DNA of 64,000 nt. Source: Solanum dulcamara. Lineage: Eukaryota; Streptophyta; Magnoliopsida; Solanales; Solanaceae. This document shows positions 23,501 through 31,626 of the stretch, piece by piece. The first letter of the stretch is position 1; each line of letters begins with the position of its first letter. The position numbers and the translations under genes were made by a program. The stretch spans positions 30,580,134-30,644,133 of the forward strand of contig NC_077239.1 in the NCBI RefSeq assembly GCF_947179165.1. The letters run 5' to 3'. Below the pieces are notes generated by a model. The model was not told the DNA's origin and did no database searches. It saw only the letters and a list, made by a program, of their open reading frames with translations.

Positions 23501-24750
23501 ATGAAGAGAAGGTGAGGCAACATGCACCACAGCATCTGATACAGAAGATTCTAAATGTTTCCTTCAAGTACCAACCTGACCTCCCAGATACAGCCTACTG
23601 GAAGCTGAATTCAGATGGAAACTTTACATGTGCTTCAGCTTGGAACCAAATCAGGCCTAAAAGGAACAAAACCATGACAGACAATAATATATGGCACAAG
23701 AATATACCCTTCAAAATATCCTTTCTTATCTGGAGAGCTCTCAGAAGCAAGTTGCCCACCAATGAAAATATTGAGCACTTTGGTCATGCAGCTGCTCAGT
23801 GTTCTTGTTGCTACAGGCCAGGATGGGATACTATAGATCACATTTTTATCTCTGGACACATGGCTAGTCACATATGGAAGTATTTTTCTGACTGTTGGGG
23901 TATACAACACAGCAGCAACCCAATGAGGAGCAATATGATGAAATGGTGGCTGGCTAAACCAAATAATGAAGTCCATAAACTATTATTGCAAGCTACTCCT
24001 ATATTTATTTGTTGGAACTTATGGAAGAACAGGTGTGCTAGTAAATATGGTGGCAAAAAGTCTAGCAGTACTAGAGTGAAATTCTCAGTCATCAAAGAAC
24101 TCTACATGCTGATCTTCACAGATTTCCCTTACATTAGTTGGCCAAATGACTGGAAGGAGCTAATAGCTATGGTGGAAAGATGCAGCCATGAAATGAAAAT
24201 CATCCAAGTCAGTTGGCACAAACCAGCATACCATGTGGTTAAACTGAATACTGATGGAAGTGCCTTGGATAATCCTGGAAGAATTGGAGCTGGGGGTATC
24301 CTAAGAGATCATAAAGGAAACATCCTTTATGCATTTGCTGCACCACTTGGAATTGGTTCTAACAACCAAGCTGAGGTACAAGCTGCAGTCATAGGCATTA
24401 CTTGGTGTATTCAACATGGCTACAGCAGGGTTCTACTGGAGGTTGATTCTGAATTACTTGTGAAATGGTTAAAACAAGAGATCACATCTCCCTGGAACAT
24501 CAGGAAATACATCACAAACCTGCAGGAGATGATCATAATGCTGGATCTCTTTCAATGTAAGCACATCTATAGGGAGGCTAATTTTGTTGCTGATACACTC
24601 TCCAAGCATAGCCACAGTGTAGATAGCATGGCTCAATTCTACAGTGTTCAACAGCTTCCTAAGGAAACAAGAGGATATTACATCCTAGATAAGATGGGGA
24701 TGCCAAATTTTAGGAGGACAAAACTGAAGAGGATCAAACAACCTCCTTGA
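20590..24750 (+). CDS. L1 LINE ORF2: endonuclease, reverse transcriptase, zf-RVT, RNase H
   Basis: The start ATG at 20590 overlaps the ORF1 stop by one base (TGATG); 1386 codons. In order: endonuclease/exonuclease/phosphatase domain with E in L-E-P-F, G-D-F-N (about residue 132) and G-S-D-H-S (about residue 218); RT with A-A-G-P-D-G-F, F-R-P-I-S-L, L-D-M-A-K-A-Y-D-R-V-S-W, G-L-K-Q-G-D-P-L-S-P and the catalytic F-A-D-D at 22639-22650; zf-RVT (I-W-H-K-N-I-P-F-K-I-S-F-L-I-W-R); and a C-terminal RNase H with N-T-D-G-S-A, Q-A-E-V-Q-A-A, E-V-D-S-E-L and F-V-A-D-T-L-S supplying the D-E-D-D set. All catalytic residues are present. This enzyme nicks target DNA and primes reverse transcription there. 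Length and order match full plant L1 ORF2, so it looks functional. Confidence 0.95.
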   Translation: MMNTICWNARSIDTQGALDRLQKLKDYHNLTMLAILEPFANQSHLNHYRIQLRMDSAIHNPNNKIWLFWTKDVDCTIVDQDEQQCTCEIKHVANPNSHIITFVYAKCKDYLRRTLWDKMLQYADTDKPWCIMGDFNVITDVDEKLGGQPHNMNKSLEFISVIEACGLTDLGFHGQKFTWCNNRDMEVRIWKRLDRAMVNDRWLEMMPMTTVAHLASTGSDHSPLLLECKETHSNPIKYFKFLNCWVDNETFQYTVRVCWERPVEGNPMRIFHLKLKRVSNTLSSWSRQQYGDIYEAVKEFEEKVKQAEVDLIQDKSEDNKIKLNLVNAQYIKYLKTEQSILKQKTKLQWFKEGDANSKYFHAIIRGRRRRLFIHQITDEQDNTIQGDQNIATAACDYFEKIFTGKDDAINEDILRCIPKSITDNQNQALNAMPTKEELKEAVFSLSDVSAAGPDGFNGKFFQTCWDIISEDLFNLVKYFFCGHSIPKFISHACLVLLPKVDHPNKLSDFRPISLSNFTNKVISKILCLRLAPILPQLISENQSGFVKGRSIAENIMLAQEITHSIKKPKMGDNVVIKLDMAKAYDRVSWSFICLVMRRFGFGEGFIDMVWRLMANNWYSVIVNGGRHGFFHSTRGLKQGDPLSPALFILGAEVLSRMLNNLHQHHLYKGFHMEKKGPLINHLSFADDIIIFTSTCSNSLKLIMKTLEVYEQTSGQLINTQKSQCMIPLNTDPEITERVTSTTGFKTTHGPITYLGCPLYIGGQRIIYFTSMVSKVTSRIRGWHTKILSYGGRAALVKYVLQSLPIHLLSAVIPTATTLKQIKSLIANFFWGWDKEKRKYHWASWETLSYPTDEGGVGMKNLKDVCLAMQYKQWWNFRSKKTLWGSFLRAKYCQRANPVIKKWDTGQSIMWKHMMTNKAEIEPHIQWHLNSGSCSFWWDDWLGIGPLAYHKDCLPRLNNTTVSKFLKNGEWDEEKVRQHAPQHLIQKILNVSFKYQPDLPDTAYWKLNSDGNFTCASAWNQIRPKRNKTMTDNNIWHKNIPFKISFLIWRALRSKLPTNENIEHFGHAAAQCSCCYRPGWDTIDHIFISGHMASHIWKYFSDCWGIQHSSNPMRSNMMKWWLAKPNNEVHKLLLQATPIFICWNLWKNRCASKYGGKKSSSTRVKFSVIKELYMLIFTDFPYISWPNDWKELIAMVERCSHEMKIIQVSWHKPAYHVVKLNTDGSALDNPGRIGAGGILRDHKGNILYAFAAPLGIGSNNQAEVQAAVIGITWCIQHGYSRVLLEVDSELLVKWLKQEITSPWNIRKYITNLQEMIIMLDLFQCKHIYREANFVADTLSKHSHSVDSMAQFYSVQQLPKETRGYYILDKMGMPNFRRTKLKRIKQPP

Positions 24751-24784
24751 TTTGCATACCAATAATAGTAGTACAGAACTCCCT

Positions 24785-27163
24785 ATGTATAAATTCATAG
24801 GTAGGAGTTTTGTAAAGGGGACAATCTCCCTTACTTATTGCATTCCTAGAGCAATCAACCTACCCCTAGAGGTAAGGATTAGAATAGATAGCTTCTTTTT
24901 TCTTTTCATTCTTGCTTGTGTAGGTATCAGTAGATTTGGAAAATGGGAACCAACAATTGCAAGCCAGGCAAGGAAAGCTGTAGTGATGCAGCACAGGAAC
25001 CAGCAATGGGAATCAGCAATCAGGAACCAACTACAAGTAATTAGAATCTTGCAGAATTGCTTGTATGTGTGTTTTTCTGTTGGTGGGTGCAGGTACCATA
25101 GGGAGCTGGTTCTGAGTACAACTAAGGGTCCTCTCTTGGGAGAAGCCTGCAACAACATGCAATTTAACCTCATTTACTATGGAAGTCACATGGAGCTACA
25201 AAAGAGTCTCCAGCAGCCTGTACACCTATCCTTCTTGTTTGGCTTCTTGTCACTTGTCTTTACAGGTTCAAAGTATCTCAACAAAAGAGAAGCAACAACC
25301 TGGCATGCTAGGACTTCACCAAATATTCAGCCTCTCACTAATGCTAACACCTTCCCTGCAACACCTGTAACTGAGATTCAGCAGGGTAAGATGTGCAGGG
25401 TGAGTTACAGCAGGTGGACTTGTTCAATGCCCCCCAAACTTTGCAGGATGTTAGAATATATTATTTTGACAAGCCCCAAGAAGTTTCAGCCCAAACGGAT
25501 AATTGGAGGCGTTAGGCGAGCGACATGGAAACATTCAGCTGCCTTAGGCCTAAAGAGAGGGTCTTTAGTAATTTGGACCCTCCAACTTGGGAAACAAGTC
25601 TTCAAACTTTTCAGGACTAAAGGAGAGGATACATATGCTAAATCCATAAAGTTTCAACCCAAATGGACAATTGGAGACGTTAGTCGAGCGACTTGGAAAA
25701 TGATAACACTCTCCAAAGCTCTTACTGAGGTCCCTTCTTTATTGCTAGTCTGTGTACATTATTTTTTGTTTGGGCTTGTTTGTTGTATTATTGCAGGTGT
25801 CTGGAGTAATATATTAGCATTCTTCAACAACAAATACATAGACAAGAGCACAAAAACAACTTCCAAACACCCTGCAACCTCTAAGCTTCAGCAGGGCAGC
25901 AGGTGCAGGGTGTGGAGTAGCATGTGGACTTGTCCAATGCCCCCCAAACTTTGCAGGAAGTTAGAATATATTATTTTGACAAGCCCCAAGAAGTTTCAGC
26001 CCAAACGGATAAATGGAGGCGTTAGGCGAGCGACATGGAAACATTCAGCTGCCTTAAGCCTAAAGAGAGGGTCTTTAGTAATTTGGACCCTCCAACTTGG
26101 GAAACAAGTCTTCAAACTTTGCAGGACTAAAGGAGAGGATATACATGCTAACTCCATAAAGTTTCAATTCAAATGGATAATTGGAGACGTTAGTCGAGCG
26201 GCTTGGAAAATGATAACACTCTCCAAAGCTCTTACTGAGGTCCCCTCTCTATTGATAGTCTGTGTATATTATGTTTTGTTTGGGCTTGTTTGTTGTATTA
26301 TTGCAGGTGTCTGGAGCAATATATTAGCATTCTTCAACAACAAATACATAGACAAGAGCACAACAACATCTTCCAAACCCCCTGCAACCTCTAAGCCTCA
26401 GCAGGGCAGTAGGTGCAGGGTAGGGAGTAACTTGTGGACTTGTCCAAAGTCTCCCAAACTTTGCAGGATGGTAGCATATATATTTTTGATAAGGCCCAAG
26501 AAATTTCAGCCAAAACGGATAATTTTAGACGTTAGGCGAGCGAGCTTGAAACAATCAGCTGTCTTAAGCTTAAAAAGGAAGAAATTTGCTAAATGGAAGC
26601 TCCAACTTGGGAATCAAGCCTTCAAACTTTGCAAGGCTAAAGTAAAGAATATATATGCAAACCTCATGAAATTTCAGCTCAAACGGATAAGTGGAGACGT
26701 TAGTCGAGCGACATGGAAAATGCTAACAGGCTCCAAAATCCTATTTGAGATCCATTCCTCTCTACTAACCTGTATATGTCTATGCTTGTCTTTGGTTACT
26801 TGCTGTGTATTTGCAGGTTGTTGGAGACTTACACCAACATGCTTTAACATCAAAATCATAGAGGACAACATCTGCAGCAGCTCAACACCTGCAGCAGCCC
26901 AACACCTGCAACACCTGCAGCAGCTCAACACTTGTTTGCTTTGTTGCTTGTCTTTGGTTGACTTTCTTTGCTTAGAACCTATTTGGCACTGCTATGAGGG
27001 ATGCAGTAACCTTGGGCTTATATGGAGTAGCACACTCAGCTGGCCAACCACACTCTCTATTATCAACACACCCCAGCACCAACCTGCAGCAGACAAGGAA
27101 CAAATCCAATCCACCTATGCCTTGCAGCAGCTCCTTTCTTGCTGGTTCTTGTTTGTGGTGTAG
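24785..27163 (+). CDS. third open frame of the LINE, three 170-residue repeats, function unknown
   Basis: Opens at 24728 inside the end of ORF2; first ATG at 24785, stop TAG at 27161. About 792 codons without a stop, in the same frame as ORF1. Three 170-residue repeats (codons encoded by 25386-26915) each contain two basic sub-repeats of the type K-F-Q-P-K-R-I-I-G-G-V-R-R-A-T-W-K, then a hydrophobic membrane-like segment (L-V-C-V-x-Y-x-L-F-G-L-V-C-C-I-I-A-G-V-W). No known domain. Differences between repeats 1 and 2 mostly change the amino acid (F/C, T/I, Y/H, K/N, T/A), which argues against purifying selection. The period is a multiple of three, so repetition of one open unit could keep the frame open by itself. 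Coding status is doubtful. Confidence 0.3.
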   Translation: MYKFIGRSFVKGTISLTYCIPRAINLPLEVRIRIDSFFFLFILACVGISRFGKWEPTIASQARKAVVMQHRNQQWESAIRNQLQVIRILQNCLYVCFSVGGCRYHRELVLSTTKGPLLGEACNNMQFNLIYYGSHMELQKSLQQPVHLSFLFGFLSLVFTGSKYLNKREATTWHARTSPNIQPLTNANTFPATPVTEIQQGKMCRVSYSRWTCSMPPKLCRMLEYIILTSPKKFQPKRIIGGVRRATWKHSAALGLKRGSLVIWTLQLGKQVFKLFRTKGEDTYAKSIKFQPKWTIGDVSRATWKMITLSKALTEVPSLLLVCVHYFLFGLVCCIIAGVWSNILAFFNNKYIDKSTKTTSKHPATSKLQQGSRCRVWSSMWTCPMPPKLCRKLEYIILTSPKKFQPKRINGGVRRATWKHSAALSLKRGSLVIWTLQLGKQVFKLCRTKGEDIHANSIKFQFKWIIGDVSRAAWKMITLSKALTEVPSLLIVCVYYVLFGLVCCIIAGVWSNILAFFNNKYIDKSTTTSSKPPATSKPQQGSRCRVGSNLWTCPKSPKLCRMVAYIFLIRPKKFQPKRIILDVRRASLKQSAVLSLKRKKFAKWKLQLGNQAFKLCKAKVKNIYANLMKFQLKRISGDVSRATWKMLTGSKILFEIHSSLLTCICLCLSLVTCCVFAGCWRLTPTCFNIKIIEDNICSSSTPAAAQHLQHLQQLNTCLLCCLSLVDFLCLEPIWHCYEGCSNLGLIWSSTLSWPTTLSIINTPQHQPAADKEQIQSTYALQQLLSCWFLFVV

Positions 27164-27822
27164 ATGCAGATGTCAGGATGAACTCATCAACATGTGTTTC
27201 CAACACCTACATAGAGCACAGCACAGATACAACCACCAAAACAAATACCTTCACTAAGAGGCCTACACAAGGACTATGCAGAGCAGCAACTTCCTTCTGG
27301 ATTTTGTGGTTGTTTGGTTGCTTGTATTTGGCTGTTTGTCTTGTTGGTTGTGTTTGTCTATGCAGGTACCTCAGCTTCACCCCCCTCCAGGAGAATGCAT
27401 TGATCTCCATGACCAGTCATTCTCAGCTTCACCAATGCAGCTGGCAGACTGCTAAAAGGACTGCAGTATCTTGGGGCTGCTTTGGAGCAGCACCCTCAGC
27501 TTGCCAAACACATTCTCCACTACTAACACACTCCAGCAACAACTCCATCAACCTGCAGCAGACAAGAAACATATACAAGTTTGTTGGTTTTGTTATTTTG
27601 TGCAGGTGCTCCAAGAGGCCTAACCACCTCAAAACAAAGACCAACAAGCAGCCTAGGGAACCTGCAGCCACCTGCAGATTGGCAGCCTTGGATGCATTCC
27701 ATCAACAGCTGCAACAGCTCCACCAACTTGCAGCAGCCAAGGAACAAATACAAGCTAATGCTACAGCAGCTTGCACACCTCTTTGGTTGAATGTATTGTT
27801 GGTCTTGTTTGGCTGTGCAGGT
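24880..27822 (+). other. nine T/G-rich tracts ending AG|GT (splice-acceptor-like)
   Basis: T/G-rich stretches of 30-60 nt end in AG at 24923, 25092, 25265, 25796, 26306, 26816, 27365, 27605 and 27820, each followed at once by GT. A tenth tract ends in GCAG at 27169 but is followed by AT. Most read (T)GCAG|GT. This resembles a polypyrimidine-tract acceptor abutting a donor dinucleotide, as in ratchet sites of recursive splicing, although none of the GT continuations is a good donor. The function is unknown. Confidence 0.6.
25386..26915 (+). repeat. three 510-bp tandem repeats in LINE 3' region
   Basis: The block CCCAAACT(TTGCAGG) recurs with its last base at 25440, 25950 and 26460, and TTGCAGGT recurs with AG ending at 25796, 26306 and 26816: exactly 510 bp each time. 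Units 1 and 2 are nearly identical; unit 3 is clearly older. Each unit also contains an internal duplication about 160 bp apart (AAACGGATAATTGGAGGCG and AAATGGACAATTGGAGACG). Confidence 0.92.
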
Positions 27823-27888
27823 ACAGGTCTGCAGCAACCATACATTTGGACCACCATGCAGCTACTTCCTTCCTTTCAACCTCCATAG
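27178..27888 (+). other. open frame in second 3' array, probably non-coding
   Basis: An ATG at 27178 leads a ~236-codon frame rich in Leu/Cys/Val segments (from T/G-rich tracts) alternating with Gln/Asn/Thr-rich segments (from A/C-rich blocks). The composition follows directly from the repeat array and no domain is recognisable. Recorded because it continues the pattern of open frames after ORF2. Confidence 0.2.
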
Positions 27889-28341
27889 CTGGTAATCATG
27901 ATGCTGATACAAAGGCACACTTCACCTGGATTTACTTGGTACGACAAGACTAAAAGGAGCAAAGATGAAAGGAATTTCCCATCCCATGCGAGATAGAAGT
28001 TTCGTATGCTTGTTCTTCTTCAATGTAGCTATGTCTGGTACGTAGCATAGTTGAATAGGACTAGTGTAGGTTACTTTTCTTTTTTCTCATGGAAGGGGAG
28101 AGTCTCCCTCATTTATGCTTTCATAGTTGAATTGTACCGGGAGGAGTCCTCTCACAGGTTTAATGCTTTCTAGTTATAGTTAGTTTCTTTTTTGTATCGG
28201 GGATGAGTTAGCCGACCTTAATAGGTTAGCCGACTTATGAACCACCATAGGATCGGAGGTAAGGTTTATGTCCCCCTCCTTGTATTTTTATTTTGATTAT
28301 TTATGTTAAGGCTTGGGGGTGTTGCTTAACCCCTGACTGTG

Positions 28342-28363
28342 CACGAGAGGTGGGAGCCTCGTG
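28342..28363 (+). other. 3'-terminal hairpin of LINE
   Basis: CACGAG at 28342-28347 pairs with CTCGTG at 28358-28363 around a 10-nt loop, 16 bases before the A tail. Stem-loops near the RNA 3' end can be the RT recognition site in stringent-type LINEs (established for some families); here the role is inferred from position. Confidence 0.55.
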
Positions 28364-28377
28364 TAGGGTCTGTTCCC

Positions 28378-28379
<2 letters not shown>

Positions 28380-28442
<63 letters not shown>
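28380..28442 (+). other. A tail of the LINE (63 A)
   Basis: Sixty-three uninterrupted A residues directly follow ...GTTCCCGT. Pure long tails decay quickly, so this supports a very recent insertion and gives the LINE's strand and 3' boundary. The exact count could be affected by sequencing or assembly. Confidence 0.93.
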
Positions 28443-28443
<1 letters not shown>

Positions 28444-29373
28444 ACCACCCTCATTTGAGTCCATAAGATGAACTGCCAAACGTGCAAGTCTATGCAATTC
28501 GTTAACCTATTCCTTATTTCCCTTCACAACATGGGTAGTACTCTACACGTATAACCTTTTAAGAGCATAAACAACAACATTAGTTTTATCTGAATGGTAG
28601 AGAATGTTCATATAATAATCCTTGAGTAACTCAAATCATCACCTCTGCCTCAGCTTCAACTCTTTCTGACTGAAAATGTATTGAAGACTCTTGAGGTCAG
28701 TGAACACATCCACATGCATGTCATAGAGATAGTGATGCCATATTTTCAAAGCAAATACTACTACTACCAAATCTAAATCATGAGTCGGATAATTCCTCTC
28801 ATAGATCTTAAGTTGTTTGGAAGTATACCTTTACCAAAAATAATACAGTCTAAGAATGCCACAGATGCAAGAAAAAACTCACACTTAGAAAATTTCACAT
28901 ATAATTCTCAATCTTTAAGACTCTAAAGAAGAATTCTGAGATGGTTGACATGCTCCTCCTTGTTTCTATAATAGGTCAAAATGTCATTGATAAATACGCT
29001 AACAAACATGTCAAGATATTGCTTAAACAGTATGTTCATGAGGTCCATGAATATTGTAGAAGAGTTCTAGAACCAAAAGACATGATGAAACTTATAATGA
29101 CCATAACAAGTTCTAAAAGTTGTCTTTGTAAAGTCACTTTCTCTCACTTTCAAATGGTAATAGCCTAACCTGAGGTCTATGTTAGAGAAATAAGTAGCAC
29201 ACGAAGTTGGTGGAATAGGTCATTAATTCTAGGGAGAGGATACTTATTATTTATGATGACCTTGTTCAACTGATGGTAGTCAATGCACAATCTAAGGGAA
29301 CTATCTATTTTTTGCACGAATAGGACATGAGCTCCCCAAGCTGATACACTTGGCATGATGATTTCCTTATCAA
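28443..29373 (-). pseudogene. gypsy D, RNase H and RT remnants
   Basis: On the minus strand the RNase H region (about 28870-28560) aligns with element E 61540-61925. A ~350-bp gap relative to E lies near 28832. RT follows, containing [10 protein letters not shown] and [10 protein letters not shown] at 29350-29240. At about 29374 RT runs directly into LTR sequence, so protease, gag, primer binding site and the first half of the 5' LTR have been deleted. Confidence 0.85.
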
Positions 29374-30395
29374 GAAATATATCATTATTTACCTTAAAAC
29401 AATGCATAGAAATAAGCACTGTAATTACTCAACTAGGATTTATGGGCATGCAAACATGAATAATAAATTCAAGAATTTGAATTTGATAATAGTTGTAATA
29501 TCATGAAATAGATAGAAAATCCGATGAAAGAATTGTAACTCACTCAAAAAGTCAATAGAATAAAATTAGATTTAAGATTTAACTCAAAAGAATGAAATTG
29601 AGATATAGGACATGAGGAATAACTTAGTCCAACACTATGATTAGCCTTATATACCTGGAAGAAGGATGTTGGCAAAAATCGAAGAACAGAAATACTATAC
29701 TTGAATCCTAGCTTTTCTCCTCTTCAATCCTTACTTTGAATATTCTAAGTGTTATTATGGGATAAATGCATGTAGGATACTGATAACGGATCTAAATTAG
29801 TCCCAAAATATTAGGGTTTTGGGTTAAGAAAAAAGGGAAATTACCAAACTACCCTTTATTGAAAACTAAGTCGGGTCATCTATGGGTCATTCTATGAACC
29901 GTAGTACTTTTTACAGGCCATAAAAGACACCTCATAGAAAGTGGTCTTCAAAAATTATACCTATTGAATTTTTCATGTTGGATTTACGAGCCCTATCTAC
30001 AGGTCATAGATCCTTTGATGAGTCGTACATACTGCTTGTAGGAACACTGGGGTCTCATAAGGGTTGTGGTCTACGGACCCTTCTATGAGTTGTAGAGCCT
30101 TAGAAGGGTTGTAGCACCTAGTCATGGAACTTGGTACACATTCCAGTAGTTATTGGAATGTGATATTGGGTCAATGATACCCTCCTACGGGTTGTAGAAG
30201 AGGGCTCATAAAATGGAACTGTGCTAGGCCTTAGGGCCACTTCTATAGGCATTTTCTATGGTCCGTAGAAACTTCTACATATTGTAGAAACAACTCATGG
30301 AAGATTCTAAGTGATTCAAGTTTTCATTAAGTATTAGAGGGTTCTACAAGGCCCTCATATGGTCCATAGAAGTATCTATGAGCCATACGTAGCTC
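29374..30395 (-). repeat. 5' LTR of gypsy D, part 1
   Basis: Aligns with 14788-15811 of D's other LTR at roughly nine positions in ten over the stretch compared. The LTR is interrupted at 30395/30396 by solo LTR C and resumes at 50568. Confidence 0.88.
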
Positions 30396-31626
30396 TGATG
30401 TGTCGCATACTTTCTATACTTACGATGATCAAAATAGTGAATTAGTGTGTGTTACAAGCATGCTTTGTATATATGATGTGTGTTTTGTATGATTTGTATG
30501 AAATTAGAGTCGCACATGGTTTTCGGACTGATTGATAGGTTTCTGCTGTGAAACGGGCTAAGGGTGGGTTCACGTGGGCTTTCACAAGTCATGGAACAGT
30601 GAAAGCCCCATGGGAGTAGTTCGTGAAAAAGGTTGTTGAGTTCTATATGGAAAATAATTACTGAAGTGAATCCCCACGACACCCTTCATGGGACGTAGAG
30701 TGTTGTAAGATCCATGCAGAGTGTCCATGAATGGTGAGCTAAAAATGGATTCAAGAAATAGAGTAGGAGAACTCTACGAGCCTGATCATGCCTAGTTTAA
30801 AGTTCTATAGGGTCGTGGATGTTTTTCATGAAAAGACATAGATACTTCAAAGAAAGAGTTTGAGGGGATTTCAACAATCTAGTTCATGGACTATGGTATG
30901 TTGAACGGATCGAGAAAGATAGCCGTGAAAAAGATATGCTGGCAACAGATTTTTGAAGGACTGGACCATGATTGCATACCATGGAGTGTGTACCACGGCT
31001 CGTGAAGATCCTTCATGACATATGCTAACCCAATTTTCCTAGTTAGTTTAGGATTAGGTTTTGTTCTTCTATAAATACCCGAATTTTTTTTATTTTTTGG
31101 GTTACATTTTTATTATGAATTTTTAGTATTTTGTGAAATTGTGAGAGCATATTTTGGGAGTCTTTTCAAGATTCAAACTTAATTCAATCCTTTTTTTGTT
31201 CTTGATCTGTTATTTATCTTGCAATTCAAGGTTTATTTTTCTATAAACATAAATTTGTTTTATGAATTCAACACTAATTCTTGATTCATCTCTTATGATT
31301 ATGAGTAGCTAAACCCTGTAATTAGGGTTGTGGGAACCATGGCATAATAACAAAGTTAGGAAATGTATAGGGATCTTCATAAGTATTTAGCATGTCATTG
31401 TAGTTTTCTTCATCTTATTTTCCTTTTAAAGAGTGCACGTGTTAAAACTCGTTTGTATTCATTGCTAGCTCAAGAGAGGGGTAGTGATTCGGAAACTTCA
31501 ACAAAAATTTAAAGCATAACCTTCGTCTAAGAACTTGAGCCTGAGAGGGGATAGTTCTCTAAGATCAAAAGAAAGGGTTAGTTAGCAATACACTCCAATA
31601 TCGAGAGGAGATGAGTGAAAAGGCAT
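30396..31626 (+). repeat. solo LTR C, part 1
   Basis: Begins TGATGTGTCGCAT, a start typical of a solanaceous gypsy LTR family whose far end reads ...GGGCATATCA (found at 50567). No internal region or second LTR is present, so it is a solo LTR of about 1.6 kb once A is removed. Flanks AGCTC and AACTG may be a mutated target duplication. The last five bases (31622-31626, GGCAT) are the target site of element A. Confidence 0.75.
31622..31626. repeat. target-site duplication GGCAT, left copy (element A)
   Basis: GGCAT directly precedes the TGTAAGACC start of A; an identical GGCAT directly follows A's last LTR at 50208-50212. Confidence 0.85.

Larger units (their letters stand above)
24751..28379 (+). 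repeat. 3.6-kb repetitive 3' region of the LINE
   Basis: Unusually long for a plant L1 3' UTR. It consists of three 510-bp direct repeats (25386-26915) followed by a looser array (about 26980-27830) alternating A/C-rich CAG-containing blocks (such as CCTGCAGCAGACAAG) with T/G-rich blocks (such as TTGTTTGGTTGCTTG), which are largely complementary in composition. After about 27890 it becomes unique sequence, ending in a small hairpin before the A tail. Host-derived transduction, family-specific UTR or internal expansion are all possible. Confidence 0.8.
16800..28442 (+). mobile_element. L1-type LINE, young, 5'-truncated, with 3.6-kb repetitive 3' region
   Basis: The element carries two long intact ORFs (ORF1 to 20590, ORF2 20590-24750), a 3' region of about 3.6 kb and an unbroken A tail at 28380-28442. 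ORF2 has the plant L1 architecture: endonuclease, RT, zf-RVT, C-terminal RNase H. The left junction lies within a few bases of 16800, where element D's integrase similarity stops; ORF1 is already open there, so the copy is 5'-truncated. No target-site duplication was found: bases after the tail (CACCACCCTC) do not occur at the left junction. Intact frames and a pure tail indicate a recent insertion, far younger than the surrounding elements. Confidence 0.93.

Noticed and set aside
24752..24784. Start of the third LINE frame at TTG 24752
   Set aside because: TTG is not a usual plant start; the first ATG is 24785. For the same reason ORF2 is started at ATG 20590, not TTG 20587.
27207..27837. 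Several minus-strand frames in the LINE 3' region
   Set aside because: They mirror the CAG/TTG repeat array and have no recognisable content.
24751..28379. Third LINE frame as a captured host membrane-protein gene
   Set aside because: The hydrophobic segments coincide with T/G-rich repeat tracts and I recognise no host protein; repetition explains them more simply. Kept only as an open question.
28380..28442. Poly-A run as a simple sequence or assembly artefact
   Set aside because: It lies exactly at the 3' end of a sense-oriented LINE and at the junction with gypsy D, so it is the element's A tail; only the exact length is uncertain.
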